From Actinomycetota bacterium (GTDB lineage Bacteria > Actinomycetota > Actinomycetes > Mycobacteriales > HKI-0501): a stretch of DNA of 64,000 nt. Position numbers and translations under genes: made by a program. Position 1 is the first letter of the stretch. The number at the start of each line of letters is the position of its first letter. Of the stretch, positions 50,286 to 61,590 are shown piece by piece. Where the stretch lies: NCBI GenBank assembly GCA_030840805.1, contig JAVEDU010000096.1, positions 1 to 64,000 on the forward strand. Direction: 5' to 3'. The notes below the pieces were generated by a model. That model made no database searches and was not told the DNA's origin. It saw only the letters and a list, made by a program, of their open reading frames with translations.

Positions 50286-52280
50286 TCACCGCGGGGTGGC
50301 GGCGCCGTCGGTCAGGTCGACCACGAGCGACCGTGCCGGCACCGGCACCGGCACCAGCGCGGGCAGCGCCACGGTCGCGGGCCCGGCGGCCAGGGCCGCC
50401 TCGAGCACGTCGGTGATGTCGGTGCCGATCAGCTCGTGACGGTCGAGGAGCGCGTCGCGCAGGGCCTCGACGAGGTGCCGGTTACCGGCGATCAGGTCCA
50501 GCACGTAGCGCTTCTGCTCGGCGAGCAGACCCTCGACCGAGGCGCGACCGCTCGGGTCGGCCAGCACGCGGCCGACCAGGTTCGAGTCGCTGAACGCGCT
50601 GTTCTGTACCGCCGCATACGAGATCAGCGAACCGGTCATGCCCGCGGCGCCGACCATCTCGGCCGCGACGTTGGTGGCGTACAGGAGGTCGCCCGCCGGC
50701 CCGGTGGAGATGTCACCGAAGAACAGCTCCTCGGCGCACTGGCCGCCCATCGCGATCCGGATGAGGGCGGTCAGCTCGGCCCGGGAGCGGGTGTACACGT
50801 CCTCGCGGTCGGAGTGCGCCAGGAGGCCGAGCGCGTTGCGCCGCTTGACGATCGTGAGGATGTCGAGGCGGCGTTCCGGGGCCAGCAGCCACGCGACCGT
50901 GCAGTGCCCGGCCTCGTGGGTGGCGATCAGCCGCTTCTCGTGCTCGGTGTACCCGACGGGCTGGCCGAGGCCGACCTCCTCGGTGAGCCGCGCCTCCTGG
51001 AGATCCGCCCAGGTCATCGCGACGTCGCCGCGGCGGACCGCGATGACCAGGGCCTCGTCGAAGACGTGTTCCAGCATCGCCGGGGACCACCCGCCGGTGA
51101 GCGCGGCGAGCGCGTCGCGGTGCTCCGGACCGTCCAGCTCGGGCGTGTGGGCCTTGCGGGCGAGGAAGTGGTCGACCAGCGCGCGGCGGCCCACGCGGTC
51201 CGGGTTGTCGAAGGTGAGCTTGCGGTCGAACCGGCCCGGGCGGAGCAGCGCGGGGTCCAGCCCGTCGGCCCGGTTGGTGGACGCGATGAGCAGGATGTTC
51301 GCCGGACGCAGCGCGGGGTTGGCCAGCGTGAAGGGCAGGACCTTGTTCAGCCGCACCACGAGCCGCGCGACGGCCTTGCGGCGGCGGGACACCGTGTCGA
51401 AGGACTGGAGCTGGACCAGCAGCTCGTTCACGACCGGGCCGGCGAGATCGGTGGCCCCGAGCGCGTGGGTGGCGGTCGCCGGCAGGGCGTACGTCGACGG
51501 CAGCTGGGCCGTCCCGCTGCAGCCGGCCAGGCCGGCGGGCAGCGCGGAGAACTCCATCCCCCGGCGGGCGCCCGCGATGGCGTCGAACTCGTCGATGAAG
51601 CCGATCGCGCCGCCCTCGCGCTCGGCGAGCTTGCGCAGCTCCTTGAAGTACGACCGGATCTTCTTCGCGGTGGCGCCGTAGAACGAGGACTGGAAGCTGG
51701 TCGCGGAGGCGAACAGGAACGGAACCCCGGCCTCGGCCGCGATGGCCTTGGCGGTGTAGGTCTTTCCGGTGCCGGGCGGCCCCTCGAACAGCAGGCCACG
51801 TCGCGCCCGGCCGCCGGTCGCCCGGGCGAACGTCTCGTGCGCCAGGAACAGGTTCAGCGACCGGACGACGTCCTCCTTGACGACGTCGATCCCGACCACG
51901 TCGTCCAGCCGGACGTCGAGCTGCTCGGGCCGGATGATCTCGTGCGGGGACCGGGACGGCACCAGGAACCCGGCGACCAGCACGCCGATCAGCAGCGCGA
52001 AGAAGACGCCGGGAAGCAGGATCGGAGCCCACTCCGCGGTGTCGTTCACCGCCGCGTCGGCCCGGCCGGGCACGGCGATCAGCCAGAATGCCGCGGCCAG
52101 CACGGCGCTCGTGACGACGACGGTCGTGAGGACGAGTGACGTCCAGCGCCGGCGGCGGTACGCCCGGCGCGTGCGCCCGACATCCGTCTTCCGGGCGTCG
52201 ACCACCCCGGATGCCCCGAGCGAGGCAAGCGTGGCGTTCCCCCGAGCCGCCGACCGTGCGTTCCGTGACCACGACCGCAC
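50286..52280 (-). CDS. FtsH-like membrane AAA protease
   Basis: This protein of about 664 residues has two N-terminal membrane helices (LVLTTVVVTSAVLAAAFWLI and ILLPGVFFALLIGVLVAGFLV) with a very short external loop. An AAA domain follows (Walker A GPPGTGKT, Walker B GAIGFIDEFDAI, RPGRFDRK), with an insertion of about 60 residues after Walker B. The zinc protease domain has HEAGH and GPAGDLLYAT. It is more diverged than housekeeping FtsH and probably a second, specialised paralogue. The start is uncertain: GTG at 52280 or 52205. It lies downstream of mshB. Confidence 0.88.
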   Translation of the reverse strand: MRSWSRNARSAARGNATLASLGASGVVDARKTDVGRTRRAYRRRRWTSLVLTTVVVTSAVLAAAFWLIAVPGRADAAVNDTAEWAPILLPGVFFALLIGVLVAGFLVPSRSPHEIIRPEQLDVRLDDVVGIDVVKEDVVRSLNLFLAHETFARATGGRARRGLLFEGPPGTGKTYTAKAIAAEAGVPFLFASATSFQSSFYGATAKKIRSYFKELRKLAEREGGAIGFIDEFDAIAGARRGMEFSALPAGLAGCSGTAQLPSTYALPATATHALGATDLAGPVVNELLVQLQSFDTVSRRRKAVARLVVRLNKVLPFTLANPALRPANILLIASTNRADGLDPALLRPGRFDRKLTFDNPDRVGRRALVDHFLARKAHTPELDGPEHRDALAALTGGWSPAMLEHVFDEALVIAVRRGDVAMTWADLQEARLTEEVGLGQPVGYTEHEKRLIATHEAGHCTVAWLLAPERRLDILTIVKRRNALGLLAHSDREDVYTRSRAELTALIRIAMGGQCAEELFFGDISTGPAGDLLYATNVAAEMVGAAGMTGSLISYAAVQNSAFSDSNLVGRVLADPSGRASVEGLLAEQKRYVLDLIAGNRHLVEALRDALLDRHELIGTDITDVLEAALAAGPATVALPALVPVPVPARSLVVDLTDGAATPR

Positions 52281-52442
52281 CGGCGTTCACGCCCCTTACC
52301 GTCTCCGGGCGCCGAGGCGCGCCGACGTGCCCCACCTGGGCACATCACCGACTGTGAGGGTCGTGGCGGACGGAAAGCCAGCCACAGGCGGAAGTTCACC
52401 CGCTTGGGCCACAGGGGAGCTACCGTCTGTGATCGCGTGCTG
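52281..52442. other. Gap between mshB and the ftsH-like gene
   Basis: These 162 bases carry no gene. A short hairpin (GTGCCC at 52327-52332 with GGGCAC at 52338-52343) is the only structure seen, about 47 bases before the ftsH-like start. Confidence 0.4.
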
Positions 52443-53318
52443 TCAGTCAGTACCAGCGAACAGGTCGGTCTCCCAGCCGTCGGCCACCGACTTCTCCCCC
52501 ACCGCGAGCGTGTAGTGCTCGGTGCCGAGCGCACCCTCGCCGCCGAGCTCGGCCAGCGTGAACAGCCAGTCATCCGCCGCGATCTGGGTCGCGTGGGCCC
52601 GCATGGCGGCGAGCTTCGCCGCGGTGTGCGGCTTCCCGTCGATCTCGGCCACGATCTCGTCGTCCGGCGTGCCGAACGGCAGGTCCGCCACGTCCGTCAC
52701 GCCACCGAACGGGTTGTCCGCGCTGCCGGCGAACCGTTCCAGCCCCGCCGCGAGGAACGACTTCGGTACGGCCGTCCAGTACACCTTCTGCACCTGCCAC
52801 GCCTCGCCGTGCTGCGGGAACGCCGCGGGGTCCGCCGCCAGCTCCACGCCCCGCATCGCCACCCGGTGGGCCTGGATGTGGTCGGGGTGGCCGTAGAAGC
52901 CGTTCGGGTCGTACGTCAGGACGACCTGCGGCCGCACCTCGCGCAGGATCTCCACCAACCGGCCGGCCGCCTCGTCGAGGTCCGCCTGCCAGAAGCTCCG
53001 CGGGTTCTCGTTCTGCGGCAGCCCCATCATCCCGCTGTCCCGGTACCGGCCCGGCCCGCCGAGGAACCGGTGGTCCGTCACGCCCAGCTCCCGGCAGGCC
53101 TCGCGCAGCTCGGCGATCCGGTACCCGCCCAGCTGGTTCCCGCGGTCGGCGGCCAGCTCCGCGTACTCCGGGACGCGCACCTCGCCCTCCTCCCCGAGTG
53201 TGCACGTGACGAGCGTGACCTGGGCGCCCTCCGCGGCGTACCGCGCCATCGTCGCCCCGGTGCCGACGGTCTCGTCGTCGGGGTGGGCGTGCACGAGGAG
53301 CAGGCGGCGTGTCGTCAT
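52443..53318 (-). CDS. mshB: GlcNAc-Ins deacetylase of mycothiol synthesis
   Basis: This 291-residue LmbE-like zinc deacetylase has the family motif [22 protein letters not shown] (AHPDDE), [26 protein letters not shown], and the C-terminal metal His in [12 protein letters not shown]. It deacetylates N-acetylglucosaminyl inositol, the second step of mycothiol synthesis, so this organism uses mycothiol. ATG at 53318 lies eight bases from a TACGCT box. The DUF6113-like gene two places downstream supports the mshB assignment over Mca. Confidence 0.93.
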   Translation of the reverse strand: MTTRRLLLVHAHPDDETVGTGATMARYAAEGAQVTLVTCTLGEEGEVRVPEYAELAADRGNQLGGYRIAELREACRELGVTDHRFLGGPGRYRDSGMMGLPQNENPRSFWQADLDEAAGRLVEILREVRPQVVLTYDPNGFYGHPDHIQAHRVAMRGVELAADPAAFPQHGEAWQVQKVYWTAVPKSFLAAGLERFAGSADNPFGGVTDVADLPFGTPDDEIVAEIDGKPHTAAKLAAMRAHATQIAADDWLFTLAELGGEGALGTEHYTLAVGEKSVADGWETDLFAGTD

Positions 53319-53326
53319 GGCAGGTG

Positions 53327-53332
53327 AGCGTA
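53327..53332 (-). promoter_or_regulatory. TACGCT -10 box for mshB
   Basis: On the minus strand TACGCT is followed by eight bases and the ATG at 53318; a ribosome site is lacking. Confidence 0.5.
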
Positions 53333-53361
53333 CGTCGGCGGCGCTTGCGAGGATCATCGGC

Positions 53362-55431
53362 ATGACCGTCCCCTTTCCCCGTCTCGCCGCACGTACCCGC
53401 AACTTCACGCTCGGCCAGCCGCGCACCCCGACCGTGTCGGGCGACGGGCGGCGGGTGGTGTTCCTGCGTTCGTCCTCGGGTACCGATCGCGTGCACTCGC
53501 TGTGGGTTCTGGACGCCGAGACCGGCGTGGAACGGTGCGTGGCCGACCCGCGGGTGCTGCTCCCGGAGTCCGACGACATCCCCGCCGCGGAACGCGCCCT
53601 GCGCGAGCGTCGCCGCGAGTCCTCGGCCGGGATCGTGGCCTACGCGTGCAACGACGCGGGGACGGTCGCGGTCTTCGCGCTGTCCGGGCGGCTGTTCCGG
53701 CTGGACCTGCTCGCCGGATCCGACGCGGAGGAGGTGCGCACCGCCGGGCCGGTGCTGGACCCGCGGCTCGACCCGGCCGGACGGCGCATCGCGTACGTCA
53801 CCGACGGCCGGCTCCACGTCGTGGACATCGACGGCTCCGACGCCTGCCTCGCCGCCGAGGACGACGTGACCTGGGGCCTGCCGGACTTCATCGCGGCGGA
53901 GGAGCTGGGGCGGTTCCGCGGCCACTGGTGGTCGCCGGACGGCACCGCGGTGCTGGCCGCCCGGGTCGACGAGTCACCGGTCCCGGTGTGGCACATCAGC
54001 GATCCGGCGGACCCCGCCCGGCCGGCGACCGCGGTGCACTACCCGCATGCCGGTGCGCCCAACGCGGTCGTGACGCTCCACGTCCTCACCCTCGGCGGCG
54101 GCCGGGTGGACGTGGCGTGGGACCGGACCGGGTACGAGTACCTGGTCACCGCGGGCTGGCCCGTGGCGGCGGCCGGGCCGGTGCTGGGCGTGCTGAGCCG
54201 GGACCAGCGCTCCTCGCGGGTGCTGGTCGCCGACCCGGTGACCGGCGAGACCACGACGGTCGAGACGCGGTGCGACGAGGCGTTCACCCAAGCCGTGCCC
54301 GGGACCCCGGACGTGCTCGCGGACGGGCGGCTGCTGACCGGCCGGGAGGCCCGCCTGTACGTCGACGGCGGTGCGCTGACCCCGCCGGAGCTGTACGTCC
54401 GCGGCGTGTCCGGGCACCTCGACGGCGATCTGCTGGTGGAGGGCACCGCCGGGGAGCCGGAGTGCAACCACGTGTGGCGGGTTCCCGTCGACGGCGGAGC
54501 CCCGGAGCGGCTGACCGCCGACCACGGGTACCACTCGGGTCGCGCGGGCGCCGAGACGCTCCTGCTGGTGGAGCGGAGCCTCGACCTGCCCGACGCCCGG
54601 ATGACCGTCCACCGGGACGGGTCGGAGTGGACGGTGCGGTCGTTCGCCGTGGCGCCGCCGTACGCGCCGCGGCCGGTCCTGGCCCGGGTGACGGAGCGAC
54701 GCCTGCCGTCGGCGGTGCTATACCCGGCCGGGCACCGGGCGGGCGACCCGTTGCCGGTGCTGATGGACCCGTACGCGGGTCCGCACCACCAGGAGGTCGT
54801 CGCGTACCGGGGCGCCTGGCTGGAACCGCAGTGGTGGGCCGACCAGGGGTTCGCGGTGGTCGTCGTGGACGGGCGCGGTACGCCGGGGATCTCGGCGGAG
54901 TTCGAGCGGGGCGTCGCGGGCGACCTCGCCGGTCCCGTGCTGACGGACCAGGTCGACGCGCTGCGCGCCCTGGCCGGCGAGCACCCCGACCTGGACCTGA
55001 CGCGGGTCGCCATCCGTGGCTGGTCGTTCGGCGGGCACCTCGCCGCGCTGGCGGTGCTGCTACGGCCGGACGTCTTCCACGCGGCGGTGGCGGGCGCCCC
55101 GGTCACCGACTTCGCGCTGTACGACACCGCGTACACCGAGCGGTACCTCGGGCTGCCGCAGGAGAACCCCGAGGCCTACGCCCGGTCGTCCGCGATCACG
55201 TTCGCGGCGGAGCTGACCCGGCCGCTGATGCTCATCCACGGGCTCGCGGACGACAACGTGGTGGCCGCGCACACGCTGCGGTTGTCCTCGGCCCTGCTGG
55301 CGGCCGGGAAGGCACACGAGGTGCTGCCGCTGACCGGCGTGACACACATGGCCTCGGACGAGGTGGTGGCGGAGAACCTGCTGGTGTTGCAGCGGGACTT
55401 CCTGCGCCGGGCCCTGCGCCTGACCGGCTGA
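53362..55431 (+). CDS. S9 family prolyl peptidase (DPP IV-like)
   Basis: This 689-residue protein has an N-terminal propeller (residues 10-430) including [28 protein letters not shown], the conserved EE pair region of dipeptidyl peptidase IV. An alpha/beta hydrolase domain follows, with nucleophile [11 protein letters not shown], Asp in [11 protein letters not shown], and His in TGVTHMA. It cleaves dipeptides from proline peptides. No signal peptide is visible, so it is likely cytosolic. ATG at 53362 starts the [12 protein letters not shown] sequence. It is divergent from mshB. Confidence 0.92.
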   Translation: MTVPFPRLAARTRNFTLGQPRTPTVSGDGRRVVFLRSSSGTDRVHSLWVLDAETGVERCVADPRVLLPESDDIPAAERALRERRRESSAGIVAYACNDAGTVAVFALSGRLFRLDLLAGSDAEEVRTAGPVLDPRLDPAGRRIAYVTDGRLHVVDIDGSDACLAAEDDVTWGLPDFIAAEELGRFRGHWWSPDGTAVLAARVDESPVPVWHISDPADPARPATAVHYPHAGAPNAVVTLHVLTLGGGRVDVAWDRTGYEYLVTAGWPVAAAGPVLGVLSRDQRSSRVLVADPVTGETTTVETRCDEAFTQAVPGTPDVLADGRLLTGREARLYVDGGALTPPELYVRGVSGHLDGDLLVEGTAGEPECNHVWRVPVDGGAPERLTADHGYHSGRAGAETLLLVERSLDLPDARMTVHRDGSEWTVRSFAVAPPYAPRPVLARVTERRLPSAVLYPAGHRAGDPLPVLMDPYAGPHHQEVVAYRGAWLEPQWWADQGFAVVVVDGRGTPGISAEFERGVAGDLAGPVLTDQVDALRALAGEHPDLDLTRVAIRGWSFGGHLAALAVLLRPDVFHAAVAGAPVTDFALYDTAYTERYLGLPQENPEAYARSSAITFAAELTRPLMLIHGLADDNVVAAHTLRLSSALLAAGKAHEVLPLTGVTHMASDEVVAENLLVLQRDFLRRALRLTG

Positions 55432-55441
55432 GCCGCCCCTG

Positions 55442-55498
55442 CCGTGATCACCACCGGTAACTCGCGCTACGGCGACGAACAACCGGTGGTGATCACGG
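55442..55498. repeat. Family B palindromic repeat
   Basis: Outer arms CCGTGATCACCACCGGT (55442-55458) and 55482-55498 are exactly complementary (17 bases), with a 23-base middle containing GGCGACGAA. It lies between the convergent peptidase and typA stops. Confidence 0.85.
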
Positions 55499-55506
55499 AG
55501 TGGAGG

Positions 55507-57390
<1,884 letters not shown>

Positions 57391-57555
57391 GCGAAGGCAC
57401 TCGATCCTGTAGGACGGGATGGGCCGCGCGAGGCGCACGACAGGTCCCAGTGTACGGGCATCGGCCGGCAAGGCTCTCCGGGCGGTGTCGGACGCCATAC
57501 TGCTCGCCGGTACGTTCAGCTCGGCCGAGGTCGACGCTGCCCCGGGAGGATTGCC

Positions 57556-58998
57556 GTGACCGAGTTCGACGCCGCCGGCGCGGCGGTGCAGGCCGCCCTG
57601 GACGCCGGTGCCCGGTACGCCGACGCACGAGTGATGTCCCGCCGGTACGAGGGGATGTCCGCCCGCAACGGCGAGGTCGAGGACCTCACCCAGAGCGAGG
57701 AGTCCGGCCTCGGCGTGCGGGCGCTGGTCGGTTCCTCCTGGGGCTTCGCCGCGGTACCGGACCTGACGGACGCCGCGGCACGGGACGCGGGCGCCCGCGC
57801 GGCCGCGATCGCGAAGGCGAGCGCCCTGGTCCCCGGCCCGGCCGCCGACCTCCTCCCGGTGGACGTGCGCACCGGCTCCTGGGGCAACCCGGTCCAGATC
57901 GACGCCCTCTCCGTGCCGCTGAGCGACAAGGGCGACCTGCTGGTCGCGGTCACGTCGACGATGCGGGAGCACGGCGCCGACATCGCCCTCGCGTCGTACG
58001 AGATCTGGGACACCCGCAAGTGGTTCGTCTCCAGCGAGGGCCACCGCATCGACCAGCACCTGCGCGAGTGCGGCGCCGGGATGAACAGCACCGCGATCGG
58101 CGAGCACGAGACGCAGCGCCGCTCGTACCCCGGCATCCGCGGACAGTTCGGCACCTCCGGCTGGGAGCTGGTCGAGCAGATCGACCTGCCCGGCAACGCG
58201 GCCCGGATCGCCGAGGAGTCGCGGGCGCTGCTGACCGCGCCGCAGTGTCCGGCCGGGGAGACGACGCTGATCCTCGGCGGCGAGCAGATGGCGCTGCAGA
58301 TCCACGAGTCCGTCGGCCACGCGGTCGAGCTGGACCGGATCCTCGGGTGGGAGGCCGCGTTCGCCGGCACGTCGTGGCTGGACCTGTCCCGGCTCGGCTC
58401 GCTGCGGTTCGGGTCCGAGCTGATGACGATCACCGCCGATCCCACGCTGCCGGGGGCGCTGGGCTCGTTCGGGTACGACGACGAGGGCACCCCCGCCGCC
58501 CCGCACGACATCGTCCGGGACGGGGTGTGGACGGGCGTGCTCGCCGGGCGGGACTCCGCGACGGTCGCCGGGCTGCCGTACGCCGGGGCGGTCCGCGCCG
58601 ACGGGTACGCCCGCCTCCCGATGGTGCGGATGACGAACGTCGGGCTGCTCCCGGGTACCGACTCGCTCGAGGACATGATCGCCGCCACCGACGAGGGGGT
58701 GTACATGGACACGAACCGCTCGTGGTCGATCGACGACCGGCGGCTGAACTTCCAGTTCGGCTGTGAGATCGGCTGGGAGGTCACCCGCGGCCGGCGCGGC
58801 CGGATGCTGCGCAACCCCACCTACACCGGGATCTCGCCGCGCTTCTGGGGCGCGATGGACATGCTCGGCAACCCCGCGGAGTGGGTGTTCTGGGGCACCC
58901 CGAACTGCGGCAAGGGCCAGCCCGGCCAGATCGGGCACACCGGCCATCCGTCCGTCCCGGCCCGCTTCACCGGCGTCCGGGTGGGGGTGACCGGATGA
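57556..58998 (+). CDS. tldD: TldD family metalloprotease
   Basis: This 480-residue catalytic subunit of the TldD/TldE peptidase has the zinc motif in QIHESVGHAVELDRI (HExxxH) and the TldD block GTPAAPHDIVRDGVWTGVLAGRDSA. The C-terminal block is GCEIGWEVTRGRRGRMLRNPTYTG. The complex degrades unfolded or modified peptides and processes some ribosomal peptides. GTG at 57556 follows a GGGAGGA site. Its stop overlaps the tldE start by four bases. Confidence 0.95.
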   Translation: MTEFDAAGAAVQAALDAGARYADARVMSRRYEGMSARNGEVEDLTQSEESGLGVRALVGSSWGFAAVPDLTDAAARDAGARAAAIAKASALVPGPAADLLPVDVRTGSWGNPVQIDALSVPLSDKGDLLVAVTSTMREHGADIALASYEIWDTRKWFVSSEGHRIDQHLRECGAGMNSTAIGEHETQRRSYPGIRGQFGTSGWELVEQIDLPGNAARIAEESRALLTAPQCPAGETTLILGGEQMALQIHESVGHAVELDRILGWEAAFAGTSWLDLSRLGSLRFGSELMTITADPTLPGALGSFGYDDEGTPAAPHDIVRDGVWTGVLAGRDSATVAGLPYAGAVRADGYARLPMVRMTNVGLLPGTDSLEDMIAATDEGVYMDTNRSWSIDDRRLNFQFGCEIGWEVTRGRRGRMLRNPTYTGISPRFWGAMDMLGNPAEWVFWGTPNCGKGQPGQIGHTGHPSVPARFTGVRVGVTG

Positions 58999-60350
58999 GC
59001 GCCGCCCTCGCCGCGGCCGTCCTGGAGCTCGTCCGCGCCGCCGCCCCGGACGCGGAGGCCGAGGTGCGCGTCGCGGAGACCACGCTGGCGCTGACCCGGT
59101 TCGCCAACTCGTTCGTCCACCAGAACGTCACCGACACCGGTACCCGGGTCAGGCTGCGGATGCACCTCGACGGGCGGACCGCCACGGGCTCCACGAACGG
59201 CACCGACACCGACTCGCTCGGCCGCCTCGTCGCCTCCACGATCGCCGCCGCCCGGCTGCTGCCGCCGGACCAGGGCTGGCCCGGCCTCACCCCGCCGGGC
59301 CCCACCGCGACGGCCGGGAACTGGGACGACGCGACCGCCGACGCCCCGCCGGAGGTCCGCGCCCGCATCGTCCGGGACTTCGTGGCCGCGGCGGGCGGGC
59401 TGGAGACGGCCGGGTTCTGCCGGACCCATGCCGAGCGGCTCGCCTACGCCAACACCGCGGGCCAGGAGGTCGCCGCCGCGTACACGTCGGCGGCGGCCGA
59501 CGGGATCGCCCGGCTCGCCGCGGGCCCCGGCGGCGTCCGGGCGGACGGGGTGGCCCGGCAGGCCGCGACCGCGGTCGGCGAGCTGGACGGCGCCGCGCTC
59601 GGCACGATCGCCGCGGCCAAGGCCCGGGCCGGGGCGGACCCCGTCGACCTGCCGCCCGGCCGGTACGAGGTGGTGCTGGAGCCCAGCGCCGTCGCCGACG
59701 TACTGACGCTGCTCGGGATGTACGGCTTCAACGGCCGGGCCGTGACCGAGGGGCGCTCCTTCCTCGTCCCGGGCACCGCGCAGTTCGACCCCGCGGTCAC
59801 CGTGGACGACGACGCGACCGACCCGGCCGCGATCGGGCCGGGGTTCGACGCCGAGGGCACGCCGAAGGGGCCCACCCCGCTCGTCACCGCGGGCCTGTCC
59901 GGCGGCCCCGTACACGACCGGCGGACGGCCGCCGAGGCGGGCACCGAGAGCACCGGCCACGCGATTCCCGGCGGCGAGCGGTTCGGTGCGATGCCGGAGA
60001 ACCTCTTCCTCCGGCCGGGCCCCGGCGGGACGGTGGACGACCTGGTCGCGGGCGTGGAGCGGGGGCTGCTCGTGAGCGACCTCTGGTACACCCGTGTGCT
60101 CGACCCGAAGACCCTCGTCGTCACCGGGCTGACCCGCAACGGCGTCTGGCTCATCGAGGACGGCCAGATCCGCCGGGCGGTCTCGAACCTGCGGTTCACC
60201 CAGTCGTACGCCGACGCGCTCGGCCCCGGCAACGTCGCGGGCGTGGGCTCCGTCCCGGCCGGCGTGCCGGTGTCCTGGGACCTCGGCGCGGTCAGCACGC
60301 CGCCGCTCCGGCTCGCCTCCTGGAACATGACCGGCGGCGCCGCCGGCTGA
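58995..60350 (+). CDS. tldE: TldE/PmbA family protein, partner of TldD
   Basis: This 451-residue TldE-like subunit lacks the zinc motif at the position where TldD has HExxxH. It has DVLTLLGMYGFNGRAVTEGRSF instead, then STGHAIPGGERFGAMPENLFLRPG and GLLVSDLWYTRVLDPKTLVVTGLTRNGVWLIEDGQI. It shapes the substrate channel of the TldD-TldE heterodimer. ATG at 58995 overlaps the tldD stop (ATGA). Confidence 0.94.
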   Translation: MSAALAAAVLELVRAAAPDAEAEVRVAETTLALTRFANSFVHQNVTDTGTRVRLRMHLDGRTATGSTNGTDTDSLGRLVASTIAAARLLPPDQGWPGLTPPGPTATAGNWDDATADAPPEVRARIVRDFVAAAGGLETAGFCRTHAERLAYANTAGQEVAAAYTSAAADGIARLAAGPGGVRADGVARQAATAVGELDGAALGTIAAAKARAGADPVDLPPGRYEVVLEPSAVADVLTLLGMYGFNGRAVTEGRSFLVPGTAQFDPAVTVDDDATDPAAIGPGFDAEGTPKGPTPLVTAGLSGGPVHDRRTAAEAGTESTGHAIPGGERFGAMPENLFLRPGPGGTVDDLVAGVERGLLVSDLWYTRVLDPKTLVVTGLTRNGVWLIEDGQIRRAVSNLRFTQSYADALGPGNVAGVGSVPAGVPVSWDLGAVSTPPLRLASWNMTGGAAG

Positions 60351-60430
60351 GGCCGGAACGGAAGTGCCCCACACTCGGCGCCCCGATGTGATGTGATGCG
60401 AGACACACCGCTTCGCCGGAGGTGAGGACC

Positions 60431-60721
60431 ATGTCCAACCCGACCACGACCGCCAACGAGGTCGCCGAGGTACGCAAGGCACTCGCGACCCTCAAGCACG
60501 CGGTGGGACGACTGCGGGCCCGACACGGCGAGACGCTCGGGCTGGCGAGGCTCGCGGCCGACGTCGAGCGCGTCGGCGAGGACCTCGCGCTGCTCGGCAA
60601 CCTGCCCCCGGTTCCGATACGCGGCGACCGGCTCCCCCGGGTCGAGCTCGTCCAGGACACCCCGTACGACGCCACCGTGTTCCGCGACGCGGACGACGAG
60701 GGCCTGTCGGGCATGCGCTGA
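60431..60721 (+). CDS. Small hypothetical protein (96 aa)
   Basis: This 96-residue protein is mostly a predicted helical hairpin (NEVAEVRKALATLKHAVGRLRARHGETLGLARLAADVERVGEDLALLG). A short tail follows (GDRLPRVELVQDTPYDATVFRDADDEG). I do not recognise the family. ATG at 60431 follows a GGAGGTGAGG site. It precedes the sdh genes by 39 bases and may share their transcript. Confidence 0.7.
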   Translation: MSNPTTTANEVAEVRKALATLKHAVGRLRARHGETLGLARLAADVERVGEDLALLGNLPPVPIRGDRLPRVELVQDTPYDATVFRDADDEGLSGMR

Positions 60722-60760
60722 GCCCCACCCCGCCCGATCCCCCTCCCCCCCGGAGCCCAG

Positions 60761-61582
60761 ATGACGAGTACGCGAATCCCGCCGGCGAGCGCCACCCCAG
60801 CCACCGCCGGGCGGGCCGCCATCGCGGCCCGGACCCTGCGGACCGACCGCTGGTGGCTGCAGCCCGCCGTCACGTTCGCGGTCCTGTTCGCGTTCGTCGT
60901 GTACTCGACGGTCCGGGCCTTCTCGAACGCGGCGTACTTCGTCCCGGCGTACGACTACATCTCGCCGTTCTACTCCCCGTGCCTCGCGGCGAACTGCGCG
61001 GACGGCGCCAGCCACCTGGGCCAGCCGCTGGGAAACCTGGGGATCATCTCGCCGGCGCTGCTCATCCTGATCGTGCCGCTGGGGTTCCGGCTCACCTGCT
61101 ACTACTACCGGAAGGCGTACTACCGCGCGTTCTGGCTGTCGCCGCCCGCCTGCGCCGTTGCCGAGCCGCACGCGAAGTACTCCGGTGAGACCCGGTTCCC
61201 GCTGATCCTGCAGAACCTGCACCGGTACTTCTTCTACCTCGGCCTGGTCCTCAACGTGATCCTGACCTACGACGCGTTCATCGCGTTCAAGGGCAAGGAC
61301 GGCGGGATCGGCCTCGGGATCGGCACGCTCGTGCTGCTCGGCAACGCGACGCTGCTGTGGCTGTACAGCCTCTCCTGCCATTCCTGCCGGCACGCGGTCG
61401 GCGGCCGGCTGAAGCACTTCAGCGCGCACCCCGTGCGGTACCGCCTCTGGACCTGGGTGTCCCGGCTGAACGGCCACCACATGAAGTTCGCCTGGGTCTC
61501 GCTGATCTGGGTGGCCCTCGCCGACCTCTACGTGTCGCTGGTCGCGAGCGGGACGCTCACCGACCTCCGCATCGTCAACTGA
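60761..61582 (+). CDS. sdhC: Succinate dehydrogenase membrane anchor subunit
   Basis: This 273-residue membrane protein has five helices and FNAAYFVPAYDYISPFYSPCLAANC-like features (SNAAYFVPAYDYISPFYSPC). LILQNLHRYFFYLGLVLNVI and RLNGHHMKFAWVSLIWVALADLYV supply candidate haem-binding histidines. This is the actinobacterial Sdh1-type single anchor rather than paired SdhC/SdhD. It passes electrons to menaquinone. ATG at 60761 follows a GGAG site. sdhA begins eight bases after its stop. Confidence 0.9.
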   Translation: MTSTRIPPASATPATAGRAAIAARTLRTDRWWLQPAVTFAVLFAFVVYSTVRAFSNAAYFVPAYDYISPFYSPCLAANCADGASHLGQPLGNLGIISPALLILIVPLGFRLTCYYYRKAYYRAFWLSPPACAVAEPHAKYSGETRFPLILQNLHRYFFYLGLVLNVILTYDAFIAFKGKDGGIGLGIGTLVLLGNATLLWLYSLSCHSCRHAVGGRLKHFSAHPVRYRLWTWVSRLNGHHMKFAWVSLIWVALADLYVSLVASGTLTDLRIVN

Positions 61583-61590
61583 GAGCCGGG

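Noticed and set aside
57391-58947. Minus-strand extension of the typA frame opposite tldD, giving 1146 codons
   Set aside because: TypA has its normal start at 57390 and the extension is antisense to the clear TldD protein.
60390-60420. CRP-like site (TGTGATGTGATGCGAGACACA region) before the gene at 60431
   Set aside because: Only the left half matches TGTGA; the right half lacks TCACA at the proper spacing.
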